A DNA stretch of 64,000 nucleotides from the NCBI GenBank assembly GCA_020086605.1, contig JACBWW010000029.1, forward strand, positions 4,817,474 to 4,881,473. The letters run 5' to 3'. Origin of the DNA: Lanius collurio (taxonomy: Eukaryota; Chordata; Aves; Passeriformes; Laniidae). Positions 11,090-22,889 of this stretch are shown one piece after another (position 1 is the stretch's first letter; each line of letters starts with the position of its first letter). The notes beneath the pieces are model-generated. The model was not told the origin of the DNA. It did not search any database and worked only from the letters and a program-made list of their open reading frames with translations. A program made the position numbers and the translations under genes.

Positions 11090-12890
11090 GCTGGCTTTGC
11101 CAAACCACAACAAGCAAGGAAGCACAGGAATTAAAATTTCAGGTCACCACTACTCTCCTCTTACCTTTGCCTCTGTCTCTTCTAAAACTGTGAGAAAAGA
11201 AAGCATATTTTTAGTATCTCCACACTCAGTTCAACACATCAGAACTGTATCCTAATCTTGACACATACTCCTGTATCTGCTTATACTAAAAATAATACAA
11301 CTATTTTTGAGTACTTTCATCCCTCTCTGCTTTCCAGCTGTCCTAACCCTTATAACCCAAAATATTTTAAGCACCTTGCATCTCTTTTAAAAGAGCATTA
11401 ACATCGCTCTGGCATTGGCTTAAGGAAAAGAAACAGAAGATATAATGTTATACCTTTAATCAGAACGGGTCCCAGTTCTTAATATCTGTAATCATTTCCA
11501 GGCAGCACCATAGGTCAAGGCAGCGACTGTGGGCTCTGCAGCTGGGGATGCCCTGTGCCTGGCATGTGCCTGTAAAGCAGAGCTGGAGTAGATGTGGAAA
11601 CGCACATGGATGTCCCCCTGATTCCACCACAGCTAAGTCCCACCAAAGATGAAACACAGCAGCAGAGTTGTCAAGGTAACAATATAGAAAAGAGACAGTT
11701 TAAAGAGAGAGAGAGATATTTTTCCCTCCTAATGTTCCTTTTCAAACAGTGCACTCCACTTCTCTGGGGTAATTCTCTTCTGTGGTTTGCAGTGGTGTGG
11801 TGGGCAGGTGAAGTGTTTACAAGGGATAAATGCAGTGGTGACAAGAAGCTATGAGAGCCCTGTTGCAGTGCTCTTTGAGGGCAGAGGAAGCCTGCTGCCT
11901 TTCATGGGCTGTGGCTTCAGTCCATGGCAAGGACTCAGTGACCCACAGCAATGTGAGATCTGCCTTTCACCCACCAGCAGCGAGATCTTACAAACCCCCC
12001 ATGGGACACCAGTATGGAAAGCCTGCAGTTCACCCATCCAGCCTCTTGTGAGAGCTGCTTTGGCCACACCACGTGTGGCTCTCACCTGCACTGTGCCCTG
12101 CTACCAAAATGCTCTTTCCTTCCTCCTGCACAGAGCCATGCGTTGGTCAGCAGCACTGCCCACGTGCACAGGCCAGCTGTGGGCAGCCTGGAGCAGCCCC
12201 CCACGCTGAAATCAGTGGGGATGGCTCCAGACTAGGATGCTGTTTTGCAGAAGACAGCACGGGATGAAACCACACCTTCATCCTGCCTCAGTCTGCAAGA
12301 GTTTCAAACAAAAGGCAAGCACACACACGCAACCACTGGTGATAGCATTTCACTTCTATTTGCACAGCTTGTGATGAGTCCATTTGTGCCAGAGCAGAAA
12401 CCACAGCCCTGTGGATCACATATCAGAAGAACTGTCTGTGCAGCTGAGAGTCTCCTCAAGGAGCTGCCACAACCATGGTAATACTCTTTGGGTTGGCAAC
12501 CAGTAACAGCTGAAACCAAAGGCGCCTAAAACCTTCAGAGTCTCTTGGTATAAATCGGCTGAAACAGAAAAATATGAAGTGCAGACTCACATAATTAGAT
12601 TTTCAGTTGTACAAGACAATCAGGCATCTGCAGGGCTGTTTGCAAGATGATAGCAGTCCATGCCTTCTGTCTCAAATTTCCCCGTGGTCTTTATTCAGCA
12701 AACCAGTTATGGATGGGACGGGCGGTAACTTCAGTGGATCACCGTGTGTTTTGAGTTAAGCACATGCTTTAGTGCTTTGTGGTCCAGGACTTTTTATGGC
12801 AGCCTGGCTGTGGCAGGGTCATTAGTCAAATCATTTAAAACATGGCAGTACAGCACTTTGAGATTACTCAGTTCTTTACACAAATATGGT
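11090..12890. other. Intron or flank, nothing recognised
   Basis: Unique sequence without a convincing exon or repeat. A short GA-run (11707-11716) is the only low-complexity feature. The open frames around 11.8-12.3 kb overlap one another on both strands and have no recognisable domain. Confidence 0.65.
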
Positions 12891-12894
12891 AAAT

Positions 12895-13086
12895 CAGCGG
12901 GTTTCGAGTTTTTCTCACTGTGTGGACCCCTAAATATTTGACAGAGGTGGTGCATACCCCTGCAATCATTTCACAGAGAGAGATTCCTACATACCTTACA
13001 AAAACCTCTCTTTACCTGTCATTTTTCCTTTGAGAATAGTCCCCAGGCCTCCCATATGTCTGTGGGCCACAGGCTGGAAACCGCTG
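12895..13086. mobile_element. Short non-autonomous hAT-like DNA transposon fossil
   Basis: The left end reads CAGCGGGTTTCGAG and the right end CTGGAAACCGCTG. These form terminal inverted repeats of about 10 bp (CAGCGG-TTTC against GAAACCGCTG), with one extra G on the left. The CAG...CTG termini and the roughly 190-bp size resemble non-autonomous hAT elements of the Charlie/MER type, whose ends read like CAGTGGTTCTCAA. Inside are phrases typical of that kind of repeat (GTGGACCCCTAAA, GTGGGCCACAGGCTGG). An 8-bp target duplication is not clear: the flanks TGGTAAAT and CTGGAGAT are at best eroded copies. There is no transposase coding. The family name is uncertain. Confidence 0.5.
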
Positions 13087-13089
13087 CTG

Positions 13090-16000
13090 GAGATAACTTA
13101 ATCCCTTATTAAAAATCTAAATGATCTCTTCTGTTTATGTGATGTACTTTCCATCTCCAGAATATTTATGTGAGCTAGCAGCATGCTGGCAGGTAGAGAC
13201 ATGGGGAGGTGACAGCATTAATACTGCATTTTTTCCACTGGCATAATTAGTAGGCCAAGTCTATAAATATTTACATTAAATCTGTCAGGCATCCCACCAA
13301 CCTCACTGATAACTTCAGGGGTGTCTTACTGTAAACTGCATTAATGCCTCACTATTTTGTCATCAAGTAACACATAAAATGCTCCTTCAAGCTAAGCCAC
13401 TTTGAGTAGGTTGTTTTTATCTCTTTCTCATTTGGGTGCAGGGTTTAAAGGCGCTTCAAGCATCAGAACTGTGGCTCAGGGACTGTTCTATTTTTCTGTT
13501 ATTGAGCTATCATTTGTATTAGTGCCAACGCTACCAAAAATATATGAACCTTGCAAGCATAAACCTTAAGTTGATGTCGACATAACTATCTGCCTAACTG
13601 CTATTATTCCTCAGAACTGGCAGGGTTATGAGGATTAAAAAAACCTACTAGAGCTCTTTGTGAAGATGAAAACAAATTAACCCCCCTCAAAGCTTTGGTA
13701 TCTTTGCAGCTGGAGACTGCAACATGTGGGGACTTCCATTTTGTGCAGAAGATCCAATCCACCTCGATCCATGAATTTCTACATAAAGAAGAGACCTACA
13801 AAAAACAGGAAGTTCCTTCTCTACCACTTACACCTGCCCTGACTTTTGACAGCATTTTCTGGAAGCAGCTAAAACTTATTTAGTATTTACTGCTGAATTG
13901 TCAATCTTCATAGTTAATTTCATTTAACAAATAATACCTACTTGCATACAAACTGAAACTTGAGATTTTCATGCTGTGCAGATGTCCAGAAAATCACTCA
14001 AGCATTCCCCAAACCATCCTAAAAAATTCAGGGCAAACCAAATATGCAGAAAAATCAGCATGTAAATGCAGGTGTGAGTGCACCTGGAGTGGAGGAAGAA
14101 GTTAAAATGAAAATTTTATTATCTGAAATAACTAAGAAATCCCTTGGTTTGAGCTTTCCCTCCAAGTGGCTTCTTTTAAAATCCATTATCTCTTGAAGTA
14201 TCACAATAGAATAAATATAAATGTTTAAGTATTTTTAATGTCTCAACTGGAAGAAATCATCCACCAAATTATTATTTTAAATCACCCTCAGCCGTAGAGT
14301 CTTTTAAGAGATCTCTCGAGTACCTGTGTGCACAGGGAGAAGCCAAGACTCATTTCAGCTCCATCTCCTTAAATTCAGAATTGAGGGAGCTGATGGATTA
14401 GAAAGTTAACTGTTTTGGGGCAGGAACAGCAAGCTGAGGGAAGGCAGCTCTTGGCATTCCTGATGGATTCACCCAGCCCTGAGCACCCCCAGAGGATGAA
14501 GGGCAGTGTAATGAGACAAGGAGGGGGCTCCCCAAGCTTCTGTAGGTAGCAGCAGTAGTTGTAGGGGTGCAATGCTTCAGTGAAGGGAGAAAACCCTTCC
14601 CTGTGTGTGTGTGCAGGGAGTGAAGGTCTGACTTGATGGCAGGGAGCAAAATCCTGTTTAAGTGCTGGGAGTGCTGAAGGCACACAGGTCATCAAGTAAT
14701 CACACAGGGCTGAGATGGACTTGTCAGACAAGTGAAAAGGAAATGGGAGAAAATGAAATGTGTGTGTGTGTACAGGACCGTGTGCTGGAAGCAGCCAGAG
14801 CTGCAGTGCCCACATCCCCTCACATCCTCACCCACTGCTCCAGTTTCTTCACAGGAGATAAATGTGGCTACATTCTAGGAAGAAGCATAAATTATAAGGC
14901 CAGTCATGAGATGCAAGATCGGCTAATTCTTGGAGACTAAAGAGAAAGAGGGGCGGAGCTGCTCCTGTAGACAGGCGTTCCAAGGATGCTCTGAATTTCA
15001 TGCAGATGAGAAACTCCAGGAACAGCAGAGGTGACCCTGGAGACCTTGATTCACACGACACTGAGTTATTTAATCTGAGTACTAAATTTTCCCCTCCTAT
15101 TCATCCCAGACTTTGCAAACAGTACAATAACATAAACAAATCAAAGGAAACACAACAAAAAGGTCCTGGTTTCATGGTAATGTTACAGGTGAGCTGGGCA
15201 ATCGCAGGTCAGGGCAGGAGTCAGTGTTGCTTGCACAAGGCCAAAAACACAACATGAGTTCAAGTGAAGGATTGAGCTTTTATGAGAGGTCAGACTCAGA
15301 GAGCTGCAGCTCAGGGTCTGGAGTTCAGAAACATTCACATCTCTGCTGCTGCTATGAGACAAGGATCAAAGGGGCAAAAAGTCATCACCAAAGGCACCTT
15401 CCACTGCACAGGCTCAGGAGAGCTGTAGGCAAGGGAGGGTGGAGGATGGAAGAACCCAGAATGCCAGAACATCAGCAGGCTCACGCTTACCTGTGCACAC
15501 ATTGATGTGCAACATCTACACTGAGAGCAGCATTCTCCTAAAGTTCTTTTCTCCTTAGGGTCCAAACTTGTAGACTCCCTGAGCCCTTCTGCAGACAGCA
15601 GTGTTCCCAACCCGAAAGCTCTGTGCTGTGCTCCTTTCCTCACAAAAGCTGCAGCAGTGTTTACCTGTCAGCCAAAAAGCCACAGCCAGGATCTCTCCCA
15701 GCCCAACACTCTACCCCAACTGCTGCTTTGTAATTATTTTGATTATTTCAGCCATTTTCAGGCTCTTCTCAGGAATAATTTAAGGCCAGCAGAGCTTGTT
15801 AATAGGTAGAATGGAAAGTGTTCCTTTTCATTTCTCTGGCAACATTAATGTAATTATCCTGAATAATTCTTAAACTACGTGGGCTGTAATTTCAAGGCAA
15901 TATTACTATTACAGAGCCCTGTTCTTCCAGCCAGCATGTGTCACATTTCCCCTCCAGAGGTTATTTATCAGTAATCAGAAAGGTCTTCATTTACAAACCA

Positions 16001-16915
16001 TAGGGTCTCCATTTGCAGCACAAGGGAGCGGGATGGGTGTCACCAGGCAAAAAGATCTGCCATGTTCCTGCCTTCTACTCCTCTGGCATAAGAAATGCAA
16101 GGGAAAAAAAATAAAACACTGCAAAGATTAATTCCATACAGATATGAGAGCAAATATTCAGTTGGCAAGGCCAATAATTGTTCTTCTATTAAAGTCTTAA
16201 CAGTATCCAAATTCATTACTCTTATCTGAGCAGCCTCAGCCTTGGTTCTTTCAGAAATCAGGTTCAAGGCACAGAGCTGCTCTCTGAGCTTTGCTTAAAT
16301 ATGAGCCCTGACCATGACACGTTGTCACCTCAGCCTGCAATAATCATCTTCTGGGGGAACATTTCAGTTTCTGTGCTAGGTCTGCTGTGGTGGACAGTTT
16401 TTGAGTATGGACATGCCACCCTTACATTTGAGGCAGAGCAGTCTCTGGTCAGGCAGAGCTGTTCAGCAGCATGTGCTCATCACAGCCTTTCCCTTTCCAC
16501 TCCAGATTAGTTTTATTCTGTCAAGAAAGAATCTCTGCTTGTTCTTACACTTAGGTATCCTATTATATCACAAAGTTTAACACCACCCAATGCACCCAAA
16601 TTTGGCTCCACAGAACAATTTCTGTGGGCAGCAGATCTGTATTTTCTCAAAGCAATTAGCAGGACTCTTGCAGAACACTTAACGAGGCGGCCTGTCAGTC
16701 CGTCAGCAGCCCTTGTTTTAACACAGCCATCTGTTTTAACAAGCTCTGGGGTGTCACTCTGGACAGCAACACTTCTGCATGCTCCTGTGAGACTCCTGAG
16801 ATGAGCAGCAGTGACCTTCATCCATAACAGCTGATCCAGAGGAGAACCCTGCCCTCCTCCTCCCGTGGCAGCATTCACCTCTCACCATCAGGCTAAAACT
16901 ACCCAGATCACACTA
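13090..16915. other. AT-rich intron or flank with two short TG runs
   Basis: No exon recognised. TG dinucleotide runs occur at 14602-14613 and 14760-14770. The 13.1-13.6 kb and 15.73-15.92 kb stretches are AT-rich and complex rather than repetitive, in the style of conserved non-coding DNA, but conservation cannot be judged from one genome. Confidence 0.6.
15730..15920. promoter_or_regulatory. Candidate conserved non-coding block
   Basis: High-complexity AT-rich sequence with homeodomain-like core sites (TAATTA-like TAATTAT, AATAATT repeated) and no repeat similarity. This is a compositional impression only. Confidence 0.15.
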
Positions 16916-16919
16916 GACA

Positions 16920-17119
16920 GAGCTGAAGACATTTTTTACAATGAGGGTGGTGAGGCACCAGAACATGTTGCCCAGACAGGTCCCTGCAAACATTCAAGGC
17001 CAAGTTGGACAGGGTTTTGATCAACCTGATTGAGTTGAAGATGTCCCTGATCATTGCAGGGGGGATGGCCCAGGTGATCTTTAAAGGTCCCTCCCAACCC
17101 AAACCATTCTGTGATTCTA
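16920..17119 (+). mobile_element. CR1 LINE, truncated 3' end
   Basis: CR1 is the main avian non-LTR retrotransposon, and most copies are 5'-truncated like this one. Diagnostic stretches are GGTGGTGAGGCACCAGAACA near the left, a GATCTTTAAAGGTCC block, and the terminal CCAACCCAAACCATTCTGTG followed by ATTCT, the CR1 3' tail. No reverse transcriptase reading frame remains. Internal differences from the typical consensus (for example GATCATTGCAGGGGGG) indicate an older copy. Confidence 0.92.
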
Positions 17120-17953
17120 AAACCTGATGTACAACATGCACTGTGGAATAAGCAGCAAGGAGACAACAGATCTGGTAGCCAAAATGGTGAGAAATCTTTG
17201 GCCAAATTTTGCAAATTCTTTCTCTCTGTTTGTATTCTGCAGGAGGTGCTAAGGCACGTGCTGTTCATAAAGCAGCTCCTGACAGAATGCAGATACTGGG
17301 AGCTGTAGCACATTAAAGAATGATTATGCTGATATATCAACAAACACACACATACTCATAGATTTTGAGTTTCAACAGAGAATACTGGGGAAGGTTTAAA
17401 AAGCAAATTGATAGGAAAATTAAGCTACACTGAGATTGTGTCAGAGGCAAGGAACAAAGATGCAATGGCTTGAGAAATAAATGCATGTTTGTGTGTCAGT
17501 AATCACACCTGACCTTTGCCAGACAACTCATTGTGGGAGAGGCTCATTGGTGAGGGTGTGTACTCCAAGAACCACAAAAAGGCCATTGTACAAAAATTCC
17601 AGACCTGGATTTATCTACAGAGATACACTCAAGGGCGTCTCCATCTCAGCATCTCTGCTTCAGCTATCAGCAGGATGTCGCACAGGGTAAAAAGCCATTT
17701 AATTGGGAAATCCCTTTATTTCTGTAGCTATTACCTCTCAGTTTCTGAGAGGATTGCTTGTGCTTTCCTATACCTAACCAGGTTTTGGGGCCTAGGCTAG
17801 GGGGATTTCCTGTGTGTTCAGTAGCATCCATAAATCCTGCAAAGTTCAAGAAAGTTGCTGAGACCATTTGTACTTGCTCTGCTCTCCTCTTCCAAATATT
17901 TATCTGATTCAGCAGCTGGTAAGGTTTAACCCTTGCTGCAGCATCAGAGAGGG

Positions 17954-17968
17954 CTGCTGCTGCTGCTG
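17954..17968 (+). repeat. (CTG)5 microsatellite
   Basis: Five CTG units in non-coding sequence. Short, and of no evident functional consequence. Confidence 0.7.
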
Positions 17969-18960
17969 CCAAAGCTCTCTGTGACCCCAAGAGTCATGCT
18001 AAGGATGGCTGTAACAGTGTTTGGTCCCATTAGAGTATGGAAGAGAGACTCAAATGTCCTGTCCCTTCCTCCACAGAGCCAACACACATTTTGGTTCCTG
18101 GCACTGTCTCTTTATCCTTTAACCTTATAGCTATGGTCTTGGATTACCTGTGAGCACACTGACCCCAGCAGCCCCCACCAGCATGGCACTGCAGAAATCT
18201 TCACTGCAGAGGTAGAGGAATGGAATGAAGTTCCTCTTGCAATACTCATTTCTACACAGCAGAAAAATAAGAGGCTCATTTTGTGACTCCTCTGCATGAG
18301 CAAAACATCCTGTGGTTTGGCAGCAGCAGGATCTTCTTTTCATTAGTAGGACACAGGGAAAACCTTGCCACATTCATATATTTTGAAGTGGAATTTCATC
18401 ACTGCTGTGAATAATGTCAACATCATTTCTGCCCTAAATTCTCCATTCCCTCAGGCTAAAAATACCTTCCTGGATTTCCTGATATTATCCACTGAGAATC
18501 ACAAAGGGAGAGAGGGCAAGAAGAGGAAAGGAGAGAGGTGCTTTTTGTCTTTCATCCAGACTTTATTTTTGGGCAAAGTAGACGTCAGGGAGGTAAGAGA
18601 GATGTTCCAAAAATGTGAGGGATTTTACCTGCCCACATTTCTCCCCAGGTTATGACAAAAGTTTATGTGGACGCTTCTCAAGGAGCACAAGAATTTTCAT
18701 GTTATGCCTCACTCAGAGATGTATTTACAATTATATTTTAACTGTATGAAGTCACTAACTGGTAACTAAAAAAAAGTTTATTTGCTTCTGCTTTTAAGTG
18801 TCCTTGTCTCTTTTTCTCATTCTCCAGATCTGTTCTGTCTTCTCCATTTCTGTTGGTTAAGGACATACTCAAGCAGGAGTAAACTCCCCTCCACAATAGC
18901 AGGAAACATGCAAAGTGAAAAATCCCTTTCCTACAAAACCTCTTTCCAAATGCAAAGACA

Positions 18961-19375
18961 ATGGTCCAGAGGGGAAGCCACACAAGGAGTGGCTGAGGTC
19001 ACTTGGTCTGGTCAGGCTGGAGAACAGGAGACTGAGGGCAGAGCTCCTCGGGGTCTGCAGCTCCTCCCGAGGGGCAGCAGAAGGACAGCCCCGAGCTCTG
19101 CTCTGTGTGACAGTGACAGGACCCAGGGAACGGCCCGAGCTGTGCCAGGGCAGGGTCAGGCTGGATTTCAGGGGAAGGTTCTTCCCGCAGAGGGTGCAGG
19201 GGCACTGCCCAGGCTGCCCAGGGAATGGGCACAGCCCCAAGGCTGCCACAGCTCCAGCAGAGTTTGGACAGCGCTCTCCAGCACGGGGTGGGATTGTTGG
19301 GGTGTCCTGAGCAGGGCCAGGAGTTGGACTGGATGATCCTTGTGGGTCAGGAAATTCTGTGATTCTATGGTTCTA
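18961..19375 (+). mobile_element. CR1 LINE, GC-rich 3' fragment
   Basis: About 400 bp of CR1 3' region. It begins near CCAGAGGGGAAGCCACACAA, passes through GTCAGGCTGGAGAACAGGAG and GGAACGGCCCGAGCTGTGCC, and ends TTGGACTGGATGATCC, then TCTGTGATTCTATGGTTCT, the CR1 3' terminus with its ATTCTATG-type repeat. It is markedly richer in GC and CpG than its surroundings, which fits a younger, less decayed insertion than the copy at 16.9 kb. The overlapping open frames on both strands here are degenerate CR1 sequence, not genes. The 5' boundary is approximate. Confidence 0.93.
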
Positions 19376-20572
19376 ATCAATGGCTGAGTGTTTTTGTAAA
19401 CCTCCACCTCACAGGAGACCAGCACAAGAGAAATCAATGCAGAGCACTTACTCTGAACTGTGAAAACACATACACATATTTAAGAAGTGTGATATTTAAG
19501 TCACAAGAAATGCACTGTAGCAGTGGGTTAGATGTGAATTCTGTAGCAAATGTTTCTCAGCTCCTGAGCATCTGCCTGGAGCAGCACTGGGCTGTGTTCA
19601 CATCAGTGCTGCTGAGCAGAGCCTCCTCCTCTCAGCCCTGCAAGCCATTTATCATCGTCAGCACACCGATCTGGGAGCAGCTCAGCACGGTGGCACACAA
19701 GGCTCCATCCTGGCTGTGGCTACACCGATCTCCCTGCAGCACAACAGCACAGCCAGAGCCTTTCTTTTAACCTAAATCACCCAGGTAGTTACCAGGCTTG
19801 AATGGGAGCAGGTGGGAGAACACATGTTGGGAGCACAATCTGGAACAGTCACAGAGTTTTATGGGTTCATCATCCCAACACATAAACTTTCTCCCAGTAG
19901 GGCTCCTTTTCACTTCCCTGTTTTTATTATTGTACAGCAAGATCTCAATGGCAAATCTCTCAAAGGTTAACAGGCCTGTCCAGAAAGTGCAAGAAACAGA
20001 TGGGCTACAGTCTATGAATTTTAATGCTTGCACTACAACAACTTGGTACTTCTGTACTGGAGAGCAGTCCACAATCAGCACTATTTTGGTCACTGTGAGA
20101 GATGACAGAGGCTGAGGAAAGGTACAATAACAGTTGTAAGACAACCTGCCTGCAAATATTAGTAGACCACCATAAAGATGGGATGGCAGAGAGAGGAAAT
20201 AACACACCAGGGAGATTCAGAGAAACCCTGGCAAGGACACCTCCACCTGCTAAAGCCTGGGGAAGCAAAGGAATGTTGCTGTGCTACAGCAGGTCAGCAC
20301 ATTTCAGACAGATGGTGAAATTAGTGTGAAATTAGTCCAACTTTCTTTGAGAGGAAGCCTTGCTGGTGTTCACCTAAGAGAAAGGACACCTTAATGCTGG
20401 AAGTTACAGGTTGTTGCAAGCAAAAGGACAGAAATGCACCCACACACTTTCCTTATCCACTGGATGTTGAAGCTGGCCTTGCATTTTGAAGCAAGCAATG
20501 CTTGCAGGCACTGAAACATCTCTACCAACACATTTTAGAAGCTACTAAAAAGAAAAGAAAGCTGGCTACCAG

Positions 20573-21025
20573 TAATGCCATGACGATATTTTGCCTTTTC
20601 TTTTATACCCCTTTTTTAAACCTTTTGATAATTTTTGTATTCTTGGTGGTTTTTAGCCTATGTTCTTAGACTTATTTGTCAAGCTAGGAGATTAAACATC
20701 TTAGAAGCTTCGTAGTTAGGGATCAGAAAGCCCTGGACACCAAGGTCCTCTCCAGAACACATTCTGTAAACTGAGACAGAACCATCCAGGGGAAGGTTCC
20801 GTGGGAAGGGGGTCTCACTTGAGCCTCTCCCTGGGGAGTCTTTGATAGATATGCTAATTAGTAACACCTATAATATTATATCTGATCTATTGTGGGTGTG
20901 CACCGAAGTGCATTCGACCTGGACATGGTGCATCTAAGGATCCTTAAAACAAATACAGAGGTAAAATCCCTTCTTCCCTTCTAACTGTGTTTGATTCTTG
21001 ATTTTAAGACCATGAAAAGGCATCA
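20573..21025 (+). mobile_element. Solo LTR of an endogenous retrovirus, + orientation
   Basis: A 453-bp element ending GGCATCA and starting TAATGCC, one mutation from the exact complement TGATGCC. The flanks CCAG (20569-20572) and CCAG (21026-21029) form a 4-bp target duplication. The 3' part contains GGTGCATCTAAGGATCCTTA and then AAAACAAATAC, which looks like a decayed AATAAA polyadenylation region, followed by a T-rich U5-like segment, so the LTR reads left to right. No gag, pol or env sequence or primer-binding site is attached, so this is a solo LTR left by recombination. A 4-bp duplication is typical of gammaretrovirus-like (class I) elements. It shares its ends with the LTR at 59507-59975. 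Confidence 0.75.
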
Positions 21026-21029
21026 CCAG

Positions 21030-22640
21030 GACACGTATTCAGCTCTTCACTCACTTCAGTGAGTCTGCACCACAATAATTCCTCATACACCAGGACCCAG
21101 AGAGAGCCTGTCCCAAATTATTTGCATTTCTATATAAAGACAAACACAAGGATTCCTTAAAGATAAAATTTTTCACAATTAGGTGTTGGCATTTCTTCAT
21201 AATTGCCTTAAATACTTCAATCTCAAGGAAATGTGGTTGAAAATGAAGCAAAATTATGCTGATTAGTTGCTCATAATTAGATAGATTCAATAAAATCTGG
21301 TGCTTAGCATGTTTTGCATTTATATAGTCTGTATACAAAATTAACCTCAAAGATATCTCTATCATTTTTTTAGTCCTTTGCTATCAAGCACATCTGATCT
21401 GGAAAGGATCATCTTCATACACAGATACCTCTTGAGGATTACTTAAAATCCTTACTTTGCCCACAAAACTGTTCCCCCAGCACTCCACTTGCCCCTTCTG
21501 CTATCCACATGCAAAGCTTGGAGAATTACACATTCTAACTTGTTCTGAGAAGAAACCAATTATGGAACTGGTGATTTTTGTTGGAAGCACTGTTATTTAT
21601 GAAGGAAATAAGTCTTATTTCTATGGTGGGGAGAATGTGGCGGGGGGGAAACAAAAGGCAGTGTCCCACTGCTCCAAAAGTCTCTCAACCAGCATTTAGC
21701 CAAAACATCTGGTTAAAATGCTGCTTCTTGAATCTAAAAGCAAGGATGAATATGTACAGCTCAGCACAAAACGTGTCTTACCCTGGGAGCACGGATGAAG
21801 ATAAAGCTACTGGCAAACTCATAAACCCCAATGCCAAAGTTTACTTGTGGGTGAAACTTCCTTCTCTTGATCCAGATAAAGAAAATCCTGAGGAGCTAAC
21901 AGGCAATTGACAGTTTTCCTATGCAAAATGGCCCTTGTGTCATGGAAGTCCTTTTAATTTTCTTGAAGCACACAAAATTAGCTGAAAATGCTAATGTGGA
22001 CTAAAAAAAAACCCCAAAAGATATTTATGGAGTTTCTTTCTCTGCAGAGCAGTCAAATATGTCTTCAACCCTATATATAAGCACCTCTATTTCCTACTCC
22101 GAGTATCTGCCTTTTTTCTCTCTGTGTGAGAATTTTTTCTTCTTCCTTCAGAGCACCATCCCCCTTTCTAAGCCAGAAGAATATGAAATAAATATGGTGC
22201 TGCACATAAACAGTGCACAATATAACAGAGCTTCTAAATTCAGAGTCAGCTGGAGATATCAAGTTTTCCTTTCTCAGTGATTGATGCCCTCTAGAAGAAA
22301 TAATAATTATACGGCACAAGGAGGAGGAAAAAAGGCATGTTGAATAATATAAGCATTTAGTCAAATCATAACTGAAACACTGAGAGGAAAAAATGCTTTA
22401 AAACTGCTTAGCCAGAAAAAGACAGCATTATCTGTAAAATGGATGAAAAAATAAACCCCCTCCAACAAGAAAAGAACCTCAGAAATTTGTTATACGCTAA
22501 TGCCATCTACCAGACATCACTGGAAGTAGCAGAAAGAAGTGTCAAAGAAGCCACAAATACAACAAGGATTAAGTGCTTGTGCACAGCCCCAGGTCTTTAT
22601 TTTCTTAGCAAGTACTGAATTCCAAATCGTGTTCTCCCTT
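21030..22640. other. Intron or flank, nothing recognised
   Basis: AT-rich unique sequence. The small open frames show no domain and no splice structure. Confidence 0.6.
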
Positions 22641-22649
22641 TTTTTTTTC

Positions 22650-22880
22650 TTTCTTAGAGAAAGGGTCCCAGGCCATCCATGAATGCAAATATTTATAATT
22701 TATTTTAATTGGCAAGGCCGCAGAAAAATCTTTGAAATTCCCCTTCCAACACAACTTTGAGGCACAATAATTACCTATTTAACTTTGAACAATCATCATT
22801 CTCCTCTTGCAAGCTCATGCTCTGTTATGCAATGAAAAAATCACTTATTTTATGTGGAATTCCACATTGTCTCAGGGCCT
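22650..22880. promoter_or_regulatory. Candidate conserved non-coding block
   Basis: Dense AT-rich, non-repetitive sequence with an octamer-like ATGCAAAT at about 22684, a MEF2-like ATTTATAATTTATTTTAATT stretch and several homeodomain-type cores. No coding potential. The assignment rests on composition and motif density only. Confidence 0.2.
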
Positions 22881-22889
22881 CTTCAGCCT

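Noticed and set aside
16877..16890. Minus-strand GATG-GTGAGA junction as a 5' exon donor
   Set aside because: It borders a CR1 copy and has no supporting exon context. It is kept only as an alternative to the donor at 10535.
17667..17990. Frame with an alanine-rich run (minus strand)
   Set aside because: The alanines come from a short (CTG)5 microsatellite. Nothing else in the frame is recognisable.
18782..19336. 184-codon open frame on the + strand
   Set aside because: Its right part is the degenerate CR1 element. Open frames run through it on both strands because it is GC-rich, not because it encodes a gene.
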